NCBI RefSeq assembly: GCF_964340395.1 | Contig: NC_135567.1 | Span: 5,504,899-5,568,898, forward strand | Origin: Glandiceps talaboti | Lineage: Eukaryota > Hemichordata > Enteropneusta > Spengelidae | Length of the DNA stretch: 64,000 nucleotides | Direction of reading: 5' to 3' | Part shown: in pieces, positions 12,931-26,900 of the stretch | How positions within the stretch are numbered: position 1 is the first letter of the stretch | Layout: each line of letters opens with the position of its first letter | Notes under the pieces: generated by a model | The model's input: only the letters and a program-made list of their open reading frames with translations | Database searches by the model: none | What the model was told of the DNA's origin: nothing | Made by a program: the position numbers and the translations under genes

Positions 12931-15900
12931 GTCTATGGTAATAGTCTAGTCAGTGAGTATTTCTATGTGTACAAGTGTAGACTGAAGTCTATGGTAATAG
13001 TCTAGTCAGTGAGTATTTATATGTGTACAAGTGTAGACTGAAGTCTATGGTAATAGTCTAGTCAGTGAGTATTTATATGTGTACAAGTGTAGACTGAAGT
13101 CTATGGTAATAGTCTAGTCAGTGAGTATTTCTATGTGTACAAGTGTAGACTGAAGTCTAAGGTAATAGTCTAGTCAGTGAGTATTTATATGTGTACAAGT
13201 GTAGACTGAAGTCTATGGTAATAGTCTAGTCAGTGAGTATTTCTATGTGTACAAGTGTAGACTGAAGTCTATGGTAATAGTCTAGTCAGTGAGTATTTCT
13301 ATGTGTACAAGTGTAGACTGAAGTCTATGGTAATAGTCTAGTCAGTGAGTATTTCTATGTGTACAAGTGTAGACTATAGTCTAAGGTAATAGTCTAGTCA
13401 GTGAGTATTTATATGTGTACAAGTGTAGACTGAAGTCTATGGTAATAGTCTAGTCAGTGAGTATTTCTATGTGTACAAGTGTAGACTGAAGTCTATGGTA
13501 ATAGTCTAGTCAGTGAGTATTTATATGTGTACAAGTGTAGACTGAAGTCTATGGTAATAGTCTAGTCAGTGAGTATTTCTATGTGTACATGTACAAGTGT
13601 AGACTGAAGGCTATGGTAATAGTCTAGTCAGTGAGTATTTCTATGTGTACTAGTGTAGACTATAGTAATAGTCTAGTCAGTGAGTATTTCTATGTGTACA
13701 TGTACAAGTGTAGACTGAAGTCTATGGTAATAGTCTAGTCAGTGAGTATTTCTATGTGTACTAGTGTAGACTATAGTAATAGTCTAGTCAGTGAGTATTT
13801 CTATGTGTACAAGTGTAGACTGAAGTCTATGGTAATAGTCTAGTCAGTGAGTATTTCTATGTGTACAAGTGTAGACTGAAGTCTAAGGTAATAGCCTAGT
13901 CAGTGAGTATTTCTATGTGTACAAGTGTAGACTGAAGTCTATGGTAATAGTCTAGTCAGTGAGTATTTCTATGTGTACAAGTGTAGACTGAAGTCTATGG
14001 TAACAGTCTAGTCAGTGAGTATTTTTCTGTGTACAAGTGTAGACTGAAGTCTATGGTAATAGTCTAGTCAGTGAGTATTTCTATGTGTACAAGTGTAGAC
14101 TGAAGTCTATGGTAATAGTCTAGTCAGTGAGTATTTCTATGTGTACAAGTGTAGACTGAAGTCTATGGTAATAGTCTAGTCAGTGAGTATTTCTATGTGT
14201 ACAAGTGTAGACTATAGTCTATGGTAATAGTCTAGTCAGTGAGTATTTATATGTGTACTAGTGTAGACTGAAGTCTATGGTAATAGTCTAGTCAGTGAGT
14301 ATTTCTATGTGTACTAGTGTAGACTATAGTAATAGTCTAGTCAGTGAGTATTTCTATGTGTACAAGTGTAGACTGAAGTCTATGGTAATAGTCTAGTCAG
14401 TGAGTATTTCTATGTGTACAAGTGTAGACTGAAGTCTAAGGTAATAGCCTAGTCAGTGAGTATTTCTATGTGTACAAGTGTAGACTGAAGTCTATGGTAA
14501 TAGTCTAGTCAGTGAGTATTTCTATGTGTACAAGTGTAGACTGAAGTCTATGGTAATAGTCTAGTCAGTGAGTATTTCTATGTGTACAAGTGTAGACTGA
14601 AGTCTATGGTAATAGTCTAGTCAGTGAGTATTTCTATGTGTACAAGTGTAGACTGAAGTCTATGGTAATAGTCTAGTCAGTGAGTATTTCTATGTGTACA
14701 AGTGTAGACTGAAGTCTATGGTAATAGTCTAGTCAGTGAGTATTTATATGTGTACAAGTGTAGACTGAAGTCTATGGTAATAGTCTAGTCAGTGAGTATT
14801 TCTATGTGTACAAGTGTAGACTGAAGTCTAAGGTAATAGTCTAGTCAGTGAGTATTTATATGTGTACAAGTGTAGACTGAAGTCTATGGTAATAGTCTAG
14901 TCAGTGAGTATTTCTATGTGTACAAGTGTAGACTGAAGTCTATGGTAATAGTCTAGTCAGTGAGTATTTCTATGTGTACAAGTGTAGACTGAAGTCTATG
15001 GTAATAGTCTAGTCAGTGAGTATTTCTATGTGTACAAGTGTAGACTATAGTCTAAGGTAATAGTCTAGTCAGTGAGTATTTATATGTGTACAAGTGTAGA
15101 CTGAAGTCTATGGTAATAGTCTAGTCAGTGAGTATTTCTATGTGTACAAGTGTAGACTGAAGTCTATGGTAATAGTCTAGTCAGTGAGTATTTATATGTG
15201 TACAAGTGTAGACTGAAGTCTATGGTAATAGTCTAGTCAGTGAGTATTTCTATGTGTACATGTACAAGTGTAGACTGAAGTCTATGGTAATAGTCTAGAA
15301 AGTGAGTATTTCTATGTGTACTAGTGTAGACTATAGTAATAGTCTAGTCAGTGAGTATTTCTATGTGTACATGTACAAGTGTAGACTGAAGTCTATGGTA
15401 ATAGTCTAGTCAGTGAGTATTTCTATGTGTACTAGTGTAGACTATAGTAATAGTCTAGTCAGTGAGTATTTCTATGTGTACAAGTGTAGACTGAAGTCTA
15501 TGGTAATAGTCTAGTCAGTGAGTATTTCTATGTGTACAAGTGTAGACTGAAGTCTAAGGTAATAGTCTAGTCAGTGAGTATTTATATGTGTACAAGTGTA
15601 GACTGAAGTCTATGGTAATAGTCTAGTCAGTGAGTATTTCTATGTGTACAAGTGTAGACTGAAGTCTATGGTAATAGTCTAGTCAGTGAGTATTTCTATG
15701 TGTACAAGTGTAGACTGAAGTCTATGGTAATAGTCTAGTCAGTGAGTATTTCTATGTGTACAAGTGTAGACTATAGTCTAAGGTAATAGTCTAGTCAGTG
15801 AGTATTTATATGTGTACAAGTGTAGACTGAAGTCTATGGTAATAGTCTAGTCAGTGAGTATTTCTATGTGTACAAGTGTAGACTGAAGTCTATGGTAATA

Positions 15901-18900
15901 GTCTAGTCAGTGAGTATTTCTATGTGTACATGTACAAGTGTAGACTGAAGTCTATGGTAATAGTCTAGTCAGTGAGTATTTCTATGTGTACTAGTGTAGA
16001 CTATAGTAATAGTCTAGTCAGTGAGTATTTCTATGTGTACATGTACAAGTGTAGACTGAAGTCTATGGTAATAGTCTAGTCAGTGAGTATTTCTATGTGT
16101 ACTAGTGTAGACTATAGTAATAGTCTAGTCAGTGAGTATTTCTATGTGTACAAGTGTAGACTGAAGTCTAAGGTAATAGCCTAGTCAGTGAGTATTTCTA
16201 TGTGTACAAGTGTAGACTGAAGTCTATGGTAATAGTCTAGTCAGTGAGTATTTCTATGTGTACAAGTGTAGACTGAAGTCTATGGTAATAGTCTAGTCAG
16301 TGAGTATTTCTATGTGTACAAGTGTAGACTGAAGTCTATGGTAATAGTCTAGTCAGTGAGTATTTCTATGTGTACAAGTGTAGACTGAAGTCTATGGTAA
16401 TAGTCTAGTCAGTGAGTATTTCTATGTGTACAAGTGTAGACTGAAGTCTATGGTAATAGTCTAGTCAGTGAGTATTTATATGTGTACAAGTGTAGACTGA
16501 AGTCTATGGTAATAGTCTAGTCAGTGAGTATTTCTATGTGTACAAGTGTAGACTGAAGTCTAAGGTAATAGTCTAGTCAGTGAGTATTTATATGTGTACA
16601 AGTGTAGACTGAAGTCTATGGTAATAGTCTAGTCAGTGAGTATTTCTATGTGTACAAGTGTAGACTGAAGTCTATGGTAATAGTCTAGTCAGTGAGTATT
16701 TCTATGTGTACAAGTGTAGACTGAAGTCTATGGTAATAGTCTAGTCAGTGAGTATTTATATGTGTACAAGTGTAGACTGAAGTCTATGGTAATAGTCTAG
16801 TCAGTGAGTATTTCTATGTGTACAAGTGTAGACTGAAGTCTATGGTAATAGTCTAGTCAGTGAGTATTTATATGTGTACAAGTGTAGACTGAAGTCTATG
16901 GTAATAGTCTAGTCAGTGAGTATTTCTATGTGTACATGTACAAGTGTAGACTGAAGTCTATGGTAATAGTCTAGTCAGTGAGTATTTCTATGTGTACTAG
17001 TGTAGACTATAGTAATAGTCTAGTCAGTGAGTATTTCTATGTGTACAAGTGTAGACTGAAGTCTATGGTAATAGTCTAGTCAGTGAGTATTTCTATGTGT
17101 ACAAGTGTAGACTGAAGTCTAAGGTAATAGCCTAGTCAGTGAGTATTTCTATGTGTACAAGTGTAGACTGAAGTCTATGGTAATAGTCTAGTCAGTGAGT
17201 ATTTCTATGTGTACAAGTGTAGACTGAAGTCTATGGTAATAGTCTAGTCAGTGAGTATTTCTATGTGTACAAGTGTAGACTGAAGTCTATGGTAATAGTC
17301 TAGTCAGTGAGTATTTCTATGTGTACAAGTGTAGACTGAAGTCTATGGTAATAGTCTAGTCAGTGAGTATTTATATGTGTACAAGTGTAGACTGAAGTCT
17401 ATGGTAATAGTCTAGTCAGTGAGTATTTCTATGTGTACAAGTGTAGACTGAAGTCTAAGGTAATAGTCTAGTCAGTGAGTATTTATATGTGTACAAGTGT
17501 AGACTGAAGTCTATGGTAATAGTCTAGTCAGTGAGTATTTCTATGTGTACAAGTGTAGACTGAAGTCTATGGTAATAGTCTAGTCAGTGAGTATTTCTAT
17601 GTGTACAAGTGTAGACTGAAGTCTATGGTAATAGTCTAGTCAGTGAGTATTTCTATGTGTACAAGTGTAGACTATAGTCTAAGGTAATAGTCTAGTCAGT
17701 GAGTATTTATATGTGTACTAGTGTAGACTATAGTAATAGTCTAGTCAGTGAGTATTTCTATGTGTACAAGTGTAGACTGAAGTCTATGGTAATAGTCTAG
17801 TCAGTGAGTATTTCTATGTGTACAAGTGTAGACTGAAGTCTAAGTTAATAGCCTAGTCAGTGAGTATTTCTATGTGTACAAGTGTAGACTGAAGTCTATG
17901 GTAATAGTCTAGTCAGTGAGTATTTCTATGTGTACAAGTGTAGACTGAAGTCTATGGTAATAGTCTAGTCAGTGAGTATTTCTATGTGTACAAGTGTAGA
18001 CTGAAGTCTATGGTAATAGTCTAGTCAGTGAGTATTTCTATGTGTACAAGTGTAGACTGAAGTCTATGGTAATAGTCTAGTCAGTGAGTATTTCTATGTG
18101 TACAAGTGTAGACTGAAGTCTATGGTAATAGTCTAGTCAGTGAGTATTTATATGTGTACAAGTGTAGACTGAAGTCTATGGTAATAGTCTAGTCAGTGAG
18201 TATTTCTATGTGTACAAGTGTAGACTGAAGTCTAAGGTAATAGTCTAGTCAGTGAGTATTTCTATGTGTACAAGTGTAGACTGAAGTCTAAGGTAATAGT
18301 CTAGTCAGTGAGTATTTCTATGTGTACAAGTGTAGACTGAAGTCTATGGTAATAGTCTAGTCAGTGAGTATTTCTATGTGTACAAGTGTAGACTGAAGTC
18401 TATGGTAATAGTCTAGTCAGTGAGTATTTCTATGTGTACAAGTGTAGACTATAGTCTAAGGTAATAGTCTAGTCAGTGAGTATTTATATGTGTACAAGTG
18501 TAGACTATAGTCTAAGGTAATAGTCTAGTCAGTGAGTATTTCTATGTGTACAAGTGTAGACTGAAGTCTATGGTAATAGTCTAGTCAGTGAGTATTTATA
18601 TGTGTACAAGTGTAGACTGAAGTCTATGGTAATAGTCTAGTCAGTGAGTATTTATATGTGTACAAGTGTAGACTGAAGTCTATGGTAATAGTCTAGTCAG
18701 TGAGTATTTCTATGTGTACATGTACAAGTGTAGACTGAAGTCTATGGTAATAGTCTAGTCAGTGAGTATTTATATGTGTACAAGTGTAGACTGAAGTCTA
18801 TGGTAATAGTCTAGTCAGTGAGTATTTCTATGTGTACTAGCTAGTGTAGACTGAAGTCTATGGTAATAGTCTAGTCAGTGAGTATTTATATGTGTACAAG

Positions 18901-20499
18901 TGTAGACTGAAGTCTAATTGGTAATAGTCTAGTCAGTGAGTATTTCTATGTGTACAAGTGTAGACTGAAGTCTATGGTAATAATCTAGTCAGTGAGAATT
19001 TCTATGTGTACAAGTGTAGACTGAGGTCTATGGTAATAGTCTAGTCAGTGAGTATTTTTCTGTGTACAAGTGTAGACTGAAGTCTAATTGGTAATAGTCT
19101 AGTCAGTGAGTATTTCTATGTGTACAAGTGTAGACTGAAGTCTATGGTAATAGTCTAGTCAGTGAGTATTTCTATGTGTACAAGTGTAGACTGAAGTCTA
19201 TGGTAATAGTCTAGTCAGTGAGTATTTCTATGTGTACAAGTGTAGACTGAAGTCTATGGTAATAGTCTAGTCAGTGAGTATTTATATGTGTACAAGTGTA
19301 GACTGAAGTCTATGGTAATAGTCTAGTCAGTGAGTATTTCTATGTGTACAAGTGTAGACTATAGTCTATGGTAATAGTCTAGTCAGTGAGTATTTATATG
19401 TGTACAAGTGTAGACTGAAGTCTATGGTAATAGTCTAGTCAGTGAGTATTTCTATGTGTACAAGTGTAGACTGAAGTCTATGGTAATAGTCTAGTCAGTG
19501 AGTATTTCTATGTGTACAAGTGTAGACTGAAGTCTATGGTAATAGTCTAGTCAGTGAGTATTTCTATGTGTACAAGTGTAGACTGAAGTCTATGGTAATA
19601 GTCTAGTCAGTGAGTATTTCTATGTGTACAAGTGTAGACTGAAGTCTATGGTAATAGTCTAGTCAGTGAGTATTTCTATGTGTACAAGTGTAGACTGAAG
19701 TCTATGGTAATAGTCTAGTCAGTGAGTATTTCTATGTGTACAAGTGTAGACTGAAGTCTATGGTAATAGTCTAGTCAGTGAGTATTTCTATGTGTACAAG
19801 TGTAGACTGAAGTCTATGGTAATAGTCTAGTCAGTGAGTATTTCTATGTGTACAAGTGTAGACTGAAGTCTATGGTAATAGTCTAGTCAGTGAGTATTTC
19901 TATGTGTACAAGTGTAGACTGAAGTCTATGGTAATAGTCTAGTCAGTGAGTATTTCTATGTGTACAAGTGTAGACTGAAGTCTATGGTAATAGTCTAGTC
20001 AGTGAGTATTTCTATGTGTACAAGTGTAGACTGAAGTCTATGGTAATAGTCTAGTCAGTGAGTATTTCTATGTGTACTAGTGTAGACTGAAGTCTATGGT
20101 AATAGTCTAGTCAGTGAGTATTTCTATGTGTACAAGTGTAGACTGAAGTCTATGGTAATAGTCTAGTCAGTGAGTATTTCTATGTGTACAAGTGTAGACT
20201 GAAGTCTATGGTAATAGTCTAGTCAGTGAGTATTTATATGTGTACAAGTGTAGACTGAAGTCTATGGTAATAGTCTAGTCAGTGAGTATTTCTATGTGTA
20301 CTAGTGTAGACTGAAGTCTAAGGTAATAGTCTAGTCAGTGAGTATTTTTCTGTGTACAAGTGTAGACTGAAGTCTATGGTAATAGTCTAGTCAGTGAGTA
20401 TTTCTATGTGTACAAGTGTAGACTGAAGTCTATGGTAATAGTCTAGTCAGTGAGTATTTCTATGTGTACAAGTGTAGACTGAAGTCTATGGTAATAGTC

Positions 20500-23400
20500 T
20501 AGTCAATGAGTATTTCTATGTGTACTAGCTAGTGTAGACTGAAGTCTATGGTAATAGTCTAGTCAGTGAGTATTTCTATGTGTACAAGTGTAGACTGAAG
20601 TCTATGGTAATAGTCTAGTCAGTGAGTATTTCTATGTGTACTAGTGTAGACTGAAGTCTAAGGTAATAGTCTAGTCAGTGAGTATTTTTCTGTGTACAAG
20701 TGTAGACTGAAGTCTATGGTAATAGTCTAGTCAGTGAGTATTTCTATGTGTACTAGTGTAGACTGAAGTCTATGGTAATAGTCTAGTCAGTGAGTATTTC
20801 TATGTGTACAAGTGTAGACTGAAGTCTATGGTAATAGTCTAGTCAGTGAGTATTTCTATGTGTACAAGTGTAGACTGAAGTCTATGGTAATAGTCTAGTC
20901 AGTGAGTATTTCTATGTGTACAAGTGTAGACTGAAGTCTATGGTAATAGTCTAGTCAGTGAGTATTTCTATGTGTACTAGTGTAGACTGAAGTCTAAGGT
21001 AATAGTCTAGTCAGTGAGTATTTCTATGTGTACAAGTGTAGACTGAAGTCTATGGTAATAGTCTAGTCAGTGAGTATTTCTATGTGTACAAGTGTAGACT
21101 GAAGTCTATGGTAATAGTCTAGTCAGTGAGTATTTCTATGTGTACAAGTGTAGACTGAAGTCTATGGTAATAGTCTAGTCAGTGAGTATTTCTATGTGTA
21201 CTAGCTAGTGTAGACTGAAGTCTATGGTAATAGTCTAGTCAGTGAGTATTTCTATGTGTACAAGTGTAGACTGAAGTCTATGGTAATAGTCTAGTCAGTG
21301 AGTATTTCTATGTGTACTAGTGTAGACTGAAGTCTAAGGTAATAGTCTAGTCAGTGAGTATTTTTCTGTGTACAAGTGTAGACTGAAGTCTATGGTAATA
21401 GTCTAGTCAGTGAGTATTTCTATGTGTACTAGTGTAGACTGAAGTCTATGGTAATAGTCTAGTCAGTGAGTATTTATATGTGTACAAGTGTAGACTATAG
21501 TCTATGGTAATAGTCTAGTCAGTGAGTATTTATATGTGTACAAGTGTAGACTGAAGTCTATGGTAATAGTCTAGTCAGTGAGTATTTCTATGTGTACAAG
21601 TGTAGACTGAAGTCTATAGTAATAGTCTAGTCAGTGAGTATTTCTATGTGTACAAGTGTAGACTGAAGTCTACGGTAATAGTCTAGTCAGTGAGTATTTC
21701 TATGTGTACAAGTGTAGACTGAAGTCTATGGTAATAGTCTAGTCAGTGAGTATTTCTATGTGTACAAGTGTAGACTATATTCTATGGTAATAGTCTAGTC
21801 AGTGAGTATTTATATGTGTACAAGTGTAGACTGAAGTCTATGGTAATAGTCTAGTCAGTGAGTATTTCTATGTGTACAAGTGTAGACTGAAGTCTATGGT
21901 AATAGTCTAGTCAGTGAGTATTTCTATGTGTACAAGTGTAGACTGAAGTCTATGGTAATAGTCTAGTAAGTGAGTATTTCTATGTGTACTAGTGTAGACT
22001 GAAGTCTAAGGTAATAGTCTAGTCAGTGAGTATTTCTATGTGTACAAGTGTAGACTGAAGTCTATGGTAATAGTCTAGTCAGTGAGTATTTCTATGTGTA
22101 CAAGTGTAGACTGAAGTCTATGGTAATAGTCTAGTCAGTGAGTATTTATATGTGTACAAGTGTAGACTGAAGTCTATGGTAATAGTCTAGTCAGTGAGTA
22201 TTTCTATGTGTACTAGTGTAGACTATAGTAATAGTCTAGTCAGTGAGTATTTCTATGTGTACAAGTGTAGACTGAAGTCTATGGTAATAGTCTAGTCAGT
22301 GAGTATTTCTATGTGTACAAGTGTAGACTGAAGTCTATGGTAATAGTCTAGTCAGTGAGTATTTCTATGTGTACAAGTGTAGACTGAAGTCTATGGTAAT
22401 AGTCTAGTCAATGAGTATTTCTATGTGTACTAGCTAGTGTAGACTGAAGTCTATGGTAATAGTCTAGTCAGTGAGTATTTCTATGTGTACAAGTGTAGAC
22501 TGAAGTCTATGGTAATAGTCTAGTCAGTGAGTATTTCTATGTGTACTAGTGTAGACTGAAGTCTAAGGTAATAGTCTAGTCAGTGAGTATTTTTCTGTGT
22601 ACAAGTGTAGACTGAAGTCTATGGTAATAGTCTAGTCAGTGAGTATTTCTATGTGTACTAGTGTAGACTGAAGTCTATGGTAATAGTCTAGTCAGTGAGT
22701 ATTTCTATGTGTACAAGTGTAGACTGAAGTCTATGGTAATAGTCTAGTCAGTGAGTATTTCTATGTGTACAAGTGTAGACTGAAGTCTATGGTAATAGTC
22801 TAGTCAGTGAGTATTTATATGTGTACAAGTGTAGACTGAAGTCTATGGTAATAGTCTAGTCAGTGAGTATTTCTATGTGTACTAGTGTAGACTGAAGTCT
22901 AAGGTAATAGTCTAGTCAGTGAGTATTTTTCTGTGTACAAGTGTAGACTGAAGTCTATGGTAATAGTCTAGTCAGTGAGTATTTCTATGTGTACAAGTGT
23001 AGACTGAAGTCTATGGTAATAGTCTAGTCAGTGAGTATTTCTATGTGTACAAGTGTAGACTGAAGTCTATGGTAATAGTCTAGTCAATGAGTATTTCTAT
23101 GTGTACTAGCTAGTGTAGACTGAAGTCTATGGTAATAGTCTAGTCAGTGAGTATTTCTATGTGTACAAGTGTAGACTGAAGTCTATGGTAATAGTCTAGT
23201 CAGTGAGTATTTCTATGTGTACTAGTGTAGACTGAAGTCTAAGGTAATAGTCTAGTCAGTGAGTATTTTTCTGTGTACAAGTGTAGACTGAAGTCTATGG
23301 TAATAGTCTAGTCAGTGAGTATTTCTATGTGTACTAGTGTAGACTGAAGTCTATGGTAATAGTCTAGTCAGTGAGTATTTATATGTGTACAAGTGTAGAC

Positions 23401-23960
23401 TATAGTCTATGGTAATAGTCTAGTCAGTGAGTATTTATATGTGTACAAGTGTAGACTGAAGTCTATGGTAATAGTCTAGTCAGTGAGTATTTCTATGTGT
23501 ACAAGTGTAGACTGAAGTCTATAGTAATAGTCTAGTCAGTGAGTATTTCTATGTGTACAAGTGTAGACTGAAGTCTACGGTAATAGTCTAGTCAGTGAGT
23601 ATTTCTATGTGTACAAGTGTAGACTGAAGTCTATGGTAATAGTCTAGTCAGTGAGTATTTCTATGTGTACAAGTGTAGACTATATTCTATGGTAATAGTC
23701 TAGTCAGTGAGTATTTATATGTGTACAAGTGTAGACTGAAGTCTATGGTAATAGTCTAGTCAGTGAGTATTTCTATGTGTACAAGTGTAGACTGAAGTCT
23801 ATGGTAATAGTCTAGTCAGTGAGTATTTCTATGTGTACAAGTGTAGACTGAAGTCTATGGTAATAGTCTAGTAAGTGAGTATTTCTATGTGTACTAGTGT
23901 AGACTGAAGTCTAAGGTAATAGTCTAGTCAGTGAGTATTTCTATGTGTACAAGTGTAGAC
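20500..23960. repeat. Higher-order duplications, offsets 1905 and 676 bp
   Basis: The rare word TAGTCAATGAG occurs at 20506, 22411 and 23087 (numbering the ATGAG), giving offsets of 1905 and 676 bp. The rare TCTACGG variant at 21671 and 23576 confirms 1905. These short steps are about 34 and 12 units. Confidence 0.8.
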
Positions 23961-26900
23961 TGAAGTCTATGGTAATAGTCTAGTCAGTGAGTATTTCTAT
24001 GTGTACGAGTGTAGACTGAAGTATATGGTAATAGTCTAGTCAGTGAGTATTTCTATGTGTACTAGTGTAGACTGAAGTCTATGGTAATAGTCTAGTCAGT
24101 GAGTATTTATATGTGTACAAGTGTAGACTGAAGTCTATGGTAATAGTCTAGTCAGTGAGTATTTCTATGTGTACAAGTGTAGACTGAAGTCTATGGTAAT
24201 AGTCTAGTCAGTGAGTATTTATATGTGTACTAGTGTAGACTGAAGTCTATGGTAATAGTCTAGTCAGTGAGTATTTCTATGTGTACTAGTGTAGACTATA
24301 GTAATAGTCTAGTCAGTGAGTATTTCTATGTGTACAAGTGTAGACTGAAGTCTAAGGTAATAGCCTAGTCAGTGAGTATTTCTATGTGTACAAGTGTAGA
24401 CTATAGTCTATGGTAATAGTCTAGTCAGTGAGTATTTATATGTGTACAAGTGTAGACTGAAGTCTATGGTAATAGTCTAGTCAGTGAGTATTTCTATGTG
24501 TACAAGTGTAGACTGAAGTCTATGGTAATAGTATGGTCAGTGAGTATTTCTAAGTGTACAAGTGTAGACTGAAGTCTATGGTAATAGTCTAGTCAGTGAG
24601 TATTTCTATGTGTACAAGTGTAGACTGAAGTCTATGGTAATAGTCTAGTCAGTGAGTATTTCTATGTGTACAAGTGTAGACTGAAGTCTATGGTAATAGT
24701 CTAGTCAGTCAGTATTTCTATGTGTACAAGTGTAGACTATAGTCTAAGGTAATAGTCTAGTCAGTGAGTATTTCTATGTGTACAAGTGTAGACTGAAGTC
24801 TATGGTAATAGTCTACTCAGTGAGTATTTATATGTGTACTAGTGTAGACTGAAGTCTATGGTAATAGTCTAGTCAGTGAGTATTTCTATGTGTACTAGTG
24901 TAGACTATAGTAATAGTCTAGTCAGTGAGTATTTCTATGTGTACAAGTGTAGACTGAAGTCTATGGTAATAGTCTAGTCAGTGAGTATTTCTATGTGTAC
25001 AAGTGTAGACTGAAGTCTAAGGTAATAGCCTAGTCAGTGAGTATTTCTATGTGTACAAGTGTAGACTGAAGTCTATGGTAATAGTCTAGTCAGTCAGTAT
25101 TTCTATGTGTACAAGTGTAGACTGAAGTCTATGGTAATAGTCTAGTCAGTGAGTATTTCTATGTGTACATGTACAAGTGTAGACTGAAGTCTATGGTAAT
25201 AGTCTAGTCAGTGAGTATTTCTATGTGTACAAGTGTAGACTGAAGTCTAAGGTAATAGTCTAGTCAGTGAGTATTTATATGTGTACAAGTGTAGACTGAA
25301 GTCTATGGTAATAGTCTAGTCAGGGAGTATTTCTATGTGTACAAGTGTAGACTGAAGTCTATGGTAATAGTGTAGTCAGTGAGTATTTCTATGTGTACTA
25401 GTGTAGACTGAAGTCTAAGGTAATAGTCTAGTCAGTGAGTATTTCTATGTGTACAAGTGTAGACTGAAGTCTATGGTAATAGTCTAGTCAGTGAGTATTT
25501 CTATGTGTACAAGTGTAGACTGAAGTCTATGGTAATAGTCTAGTCAGTGAGTATTTCTATGTGTACAAGTGTAGACTGAAGTCTATGGTAATAGTCTAGT
25601 CAGTGAGTATTTCTATGTGTACTAGCTAGTGTAGACTGAAGTCTATGGTAATAGTCTAGTCAGTGAGTATTTATATGTGTACAAGTGTAGACTGAAGTCT
25701 AATTGGTAATAGTCTAGTCAGTGAGTATTTCTATGTGTACAAATGTAGACTGAAGTCTATGGTAATAGTCTAGTCAGTGAGTATTTCTATGTGTACAAGT
25801 GTAGACTGAGGTCTATGGTAATAGTCTAGTCAGTGAGTATTTTTCTGTGTACAAGTGTAGACTGAAGTCTATGGTAATAGTCTAGTCAGTGAGTATTTAT
25901 ATGTGTACAAGTGTAGACTGAAGTCTATGGTAATAGTCTAGTCAGTGAGTATTTCTATGTGTACAAGTGTAGACTGAAGTATATGGTAATAGTCTAGTCA
26001 GTGAGTATTTCTATGTGTACAAGTGTAGACTGAAGTCTATGGTAATAGTCTAGTCAGTGAGTATTTCTATGTGTACAAGTGTAGACTATAGTCTATGGTA
26101 ATAGTCTAGTCAGTGAGTATTTATATGTGTACTAGTGTAGACTGAAGTCTATGGTAATAGTCTAGTCAGTGAGTATTTCTATGTGTACTAGTGTAGACTA
26201 TAGTAATAGTCTAGTCAGTGAGTATTTCTATGTGTACAAGTGTAGACTGAAGTCTATGGTAATAGTCTAGTCAGTGAGTATTTCTATGTGTACAAGTGTA
26301 AAATGAAGTCTAAGGTAATACCCTAGTCAGTGAGTATTTCTATGTGTACAAGTGTAGACTGAAGTCTATGGTAATAGTCTAGTCAGTGAGTATTTCTATG
26401 TGTACAAGTGTAGACTGAAGTCTATGGTAATAGTCTAGTCAGTGAGTATTTCTATGTGTACAAGTGTAGACTGAAGTCTATGGTAATAGTCTAGTCAGTG
26501 AGTATTTCTATGTGTACAAGTGTAGACTATAGTCTAAGGTAATAGTCTAGTCAGTGAGTATTTCTATGTGTACAAGTGTAGACTGAAGTCTATGGTAATA
26601 GTCTAGTCAGTGAGTATTTAAATGTGTACAAGTGTAGACTGAAGTCTATGGTAATAGTCTAGTCAGAGAGTATTTCTATGTGTACAAGTGTAGACCATAG
26701 TCTATGGTAATAGTCTAGTCAGTGAGTATTTATATGTGTACAAGTGTAGACTGAAGTCTATGGTAATAGTCTAGTCAGTGAGTATTTCTATGTGTACAAG
26801 TGTAGACTGAAGTCTATGGTAATAGTATGGTCAGTGAGTATTTCTATGTGTACAAGTGTAGACTGAAGTCTATGGTAATAGTCTAGTCAGTGAGTATTTA